Below are positions 61,752 through 64,000 of a stretch of 64,000 bases of DNA, piece after piece. This DNA is from Acarospora socialis. Its lineage: Eukaryota; Ascomycota; Lecanoromycetes; Acarosporales; Acarosporaceae. The stretch is taken from assembly GCA_025617375.2 (NCBI GenBank), contig JAMYGW020000007.1:1912890-1976889 (forward strand), written 5' to 3'. Within the stretch, counting starts at the first letter, position 1. The number at the start of each line of letters is the position of its first letter. Made by a program: the position numbers and the translations under genes. The notes beneath the pieces are model-generated. The model was not told the DNA's origin and ran no database searches. It was given only the letters and a program-made list of their open reading frames with translations.

Positions 61752-62402
61752 ATAGTGTAACAGCGAGCGCTTAGCGACGCATGCACTATTCACTTGAGCC
61801 AAAAGACTACTATAACTGCGCTCATATGGCAAAGTTATCGCTAAGTTCCTATATATGTAGTACCAGAGCGACGCGTCGCAGGCGCCCGTCACGCGCGGAG
61901 CACCGCTCAAGGCCTTGCCTTAGCGGGTGCCCTTACAGTTCTACAGAGTAAGCCTGACTATAGATTGAATTGTCACTAGTCTTCACAAAAGAAAAAGTAT
62001 GTTATAAGAGAAATTCTGTATATACATGTATAACTTAATGTATCAAGTATGAAAAGGACAGAGCTAAACCCTGGCAAAATCTCTCTAATAAGGTAGGGTA
62101 GTATTTACACTGAGTCACCTGTATCATAGTGGGAGGCCTAACTCCGGCGAAACCTTATGTATATTTATGTGCTTCACACCGTGAAGGGCTATCAGCCCAC
62201 AAGGTCATAAGACAGACACTAATTGATGATGGTGCGTTACTATCAATAAGCATAACATCATGTTGATCGATCAACAATCCTTTTCAGCATGCTTTTGAAC
62301 TGTTGTTCTACTGATAGTGATGGTAAGCTAGGAATGTGTCCTTAATCTACTGACTACTATTGAAATTGGGGTAACACATATGGCAGATGACATTGAATCT
62401 CC
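61752..62402. other. Intergenic with CpG-rich repeat-like segment
   Basis: The first 190 bases hold a CpG-rich, inverted-repeat-bounded segment listed separately. The rest, about 61,945-62,402, is AT-leaning, has no open frame of note and ends at the start codon of the ABC transporter pseudogene. Confidence 0.55.
61753..61942. mobile_element. Candidate MITE-like element with imperfect terminal inverted repeats
   Basis: The left end (TAGTGTAACAGCGAGCGCTT) and the reverse complement of the right end (AACTGTAAGGGCACCCGCTA) match at most positions, sharing TGTAA and CGCT. Between them lie a perfect 12-bp palindrome, GCGACGCGTCGC (61,868-61,879), and a second AGCGACGC (from 61,773). The segment is far richer in CpG than its flanks. 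I see no convincing target-site duplication, so a non-autonomous DNA transposon (hAT-like ends) is only one reading; a structured regulatory or replication element is another. Confidence 0.35.
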
Positions 62403-64000
62403 ATGGCTTGCCAGGACGACAGCTTAGGTCCGACAGTACACAACTGCCGAGGTGACTTTGACTTCACACTTCTCTTTGAGCAGAGTTTTCTATTGATCGC
62501 ACCGTCATCGCTACTAATAGTCCTTGCTGTTGGTCATATTTGGAGTCTTCAGTTCAGAAAGAGAGAAGTCGGCGGCACAACTCTTCAGCTTAGCAAGATT
62601 GCATTAATTGCCTGCTACGGTGCCATCCAGCTCACTCTACTTGTTCTTTGGAGTACAGCAGCAAAGAGCCAAACAAGAACCAGCCTCGCAGCTGCGGCAC
62701 TGTCCTTTATCGGGGCACTATTTCTAGCGGCGACCTCATGGTTTGAGCATGCTTACTCGCTGTGACCGTCGCCGTTGCTAAGTGTATACCTACTCTTGTC
62801 CAGCTTGTTTAACGCGGTTCAGACGAGAACGATTTGGCTCATGAACTTCAATGTCACAATCGCGTCCTTGTTCACCACTAGTCTTGTGATCAAACTATGT
62901 CTCTTGGTATTAGAGAGTGTCGAGAAGGGCAGGTTTCTCGAATGGAGGGATCGGAGTCCCGAGAAGACGAGTGGCATTTTTAGTCAGAGCCTGCTCCTAT
63001 GGCTCTGTCACATTCTGCGAGAAGGACGCAAGAGGATCATTTCTATGAAAGATCTTTACGCTCTTGACAAAGGAGTTAGATCTACTTCGTTGGCCGAAGC
63101 CTTTTGGGAATGATGGTCTGCAAGGCCAGCAAGTGCGACAGCAAAATCGGTGCTCCTCACCGTATTCCAAACCCTGAAATGGCCATTCTTAGCACCAGTG
63201 CTTCCGCGCCTCGCACAGACAGGCTTTATGATCTGCCAACCACTTCTTCTGGGCAGATTTCTGAACTATTTGCAGAACAACCCGTCGACAGCAGCAGAGG
63301 CCACAGGGTATGGGTTCATCGCCGCATACGGGCTGGTGTATCTTGGTATAGCCATCTCAACCTGTTTCTACTGGCGCTTGACATATAGATATCTCGTTCA
63401 AATGCGCGGTTGCCTCGTTGCAGCAATCTACAAAAAAGCCATTGAGATCGATACTGCTCGATATGACATGGCTGCACCAGTTGCCCTTATGAGTACAGAC
63501 ATTGAGCGCATCATCCAGTGCATGATGGATCTCCATGAAATCTGGGCGAACGTAATCCAGCTGGCTCTCTCGATCTGGCTACTGTATCGAGAATCAGGTG
63601 CCGCGTGTGCCGCACCCGCAGTGGTTGCAGCCGTCTGTAGCTTTGGCTCGTTGGCGATGAATTCTCATGCCGACAAATACCAGGTTACTTGGATGGAGGC
63701 TACCCAGAAGCGTGTAGGGCCGAGAGCTGGCGCAATCTCCATGAAAGAAATCAAGTTTCTGGGACTTACACAAAGGGTGGATGGCATGATTAAGAAGATA
63801 AGAGCGACTGAGCTTCGACGGCCAGAAGGTTTCGATATGTGGAAGTTCTCACTGCAACTATGTTTTTTGCGCCGCTCCTTTTGACACCAGTTTTCACATT
63901 CATGATATTCGTGCTCCAGGCCATAAGTTCCGGCCAAGCATTGGATACGACAAAATTATTCATATCGCTCTCACTGCTGCAGCTTATGACCCAGCCTCTT
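62403..64000 (+). pseudogene. ABCC (MRP-type) multidrug transporter, broken, runs off window
   Basis: From the ATG at 62,403 one frame encodes the N-terminal TMD0 and first membrane domain of a full-length fungal ABCC transporter: five hydrophobic spans, PLLSVYLLLSSLFNAVQTRTIWL-like sequence, then SLLLWLCHILREGRK, KWPFLAPVLPRLAQTGF, MRGCLVAAIYKKA and SMKEIKFLG. That frame is broken by two in-frame TGA codons (62,763-62,765 and 63,111-63,113), each where relatives have Arg, and each one C-to-T step from CGA. A one-base loss near 63,858-63,860 shifts the frame; MFFAPLLLTPVFTFMIFVLQ continues in the next one. The nucleotide-binding domains would lie beyond the window. A 42-nt intron could remove the first TGA but would delete conserved sequence. 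Confidence 0.75.

Noticed and set aside
62759-62800. A 42-nt intron (GTGACC to TCCAG) that would remove the first TGA of the ABC transporter
   Set aside because: It keeps frame but is shorter than any other intron here and would delete the conserved LLSVYLLLS stretch. It also leaves the second TGA and the frameshift unexplained.

Overview
The window looks like nuclear DNA of a filamentous ascomycete (Pezizomycotina). Introns are short (about 45-110 nt, GT-AG) and often carry CTAAC-like branch sites. The gene set is typically fungal: bifunctional tryptophan synthase, acetylornithine aminotransferase, AA9 lytic polysaccharide monooxygenase, GH17 glucanase, Btn1, Vps39/Vam6, HbrB/Bit61, Rxt3 and Gon7. 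I cannot name the species; Dothideomycetes or a neighbouring class is a guess.

Layout. Positions 1 to about 15,205 are an AT-rich, gene-free block of heavily mutated LTR retrotransposons. On reading it I found no CpG and only scattered CpC/GpG, while CpA/TpG and CpT/ApG are common: the mark of RIP-like C-to-T mutation. The block holds copia-type relics on both strands (integrase near 3.4-3.7 kb, reverse transcriptase and RNase H at 13.6-14.4 kb), a truncated gypsy copy (4,668-6,914) and a complete but dead gypsy element with 352-bp LTRs (6,915-13,097). Normal composition returns abruptly at about 15.2 kb. A 2-kb transition zone without a convincing gene follows.

From 17.2 kb on, the sequence is gene-dense: a Baeyer-Villiger-type flavin monooxygenase, an unknown 508-aa protein, Btn1, an orphan multi-pass membrane protein, a secreted cysteine-rich modular protein with one repeat per exon, an alpha/beta hydrolase, Rxt3, mitochondrial acetylornithine aminotransferase (divergent from an SDH assembly factor), tryptophan synthase, an AA9 enzyme, Vps39, Gon7 (divergent from HbrB), a GH17 enzyme, a cysteine-rich single-pass membrane protein, an amino-acid permease (divergent from a 975-aa orphan with a probable beta-propeller), and the start of an ABCC transporter that reads as a pseudogene and runs off the right edge.

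Functional themes. Amino-acid metabolism appears in ARG8, TRP5 and the permease; TRP5 has a perfect CPC1/Gcn4-type site upstream. Vacuole and TOR biology appears in Btn1, Vps39 and HbrB. Cell-wall and secreted functions appear in the AA9, GH17 and modular cysteine-rich proteins. Spliced models were built by hand from frame, splice sites and recognised motifs; exon coordinates are given with each gene. No tRNA, rRNA, CRISPR or telomere repeat was recognised.
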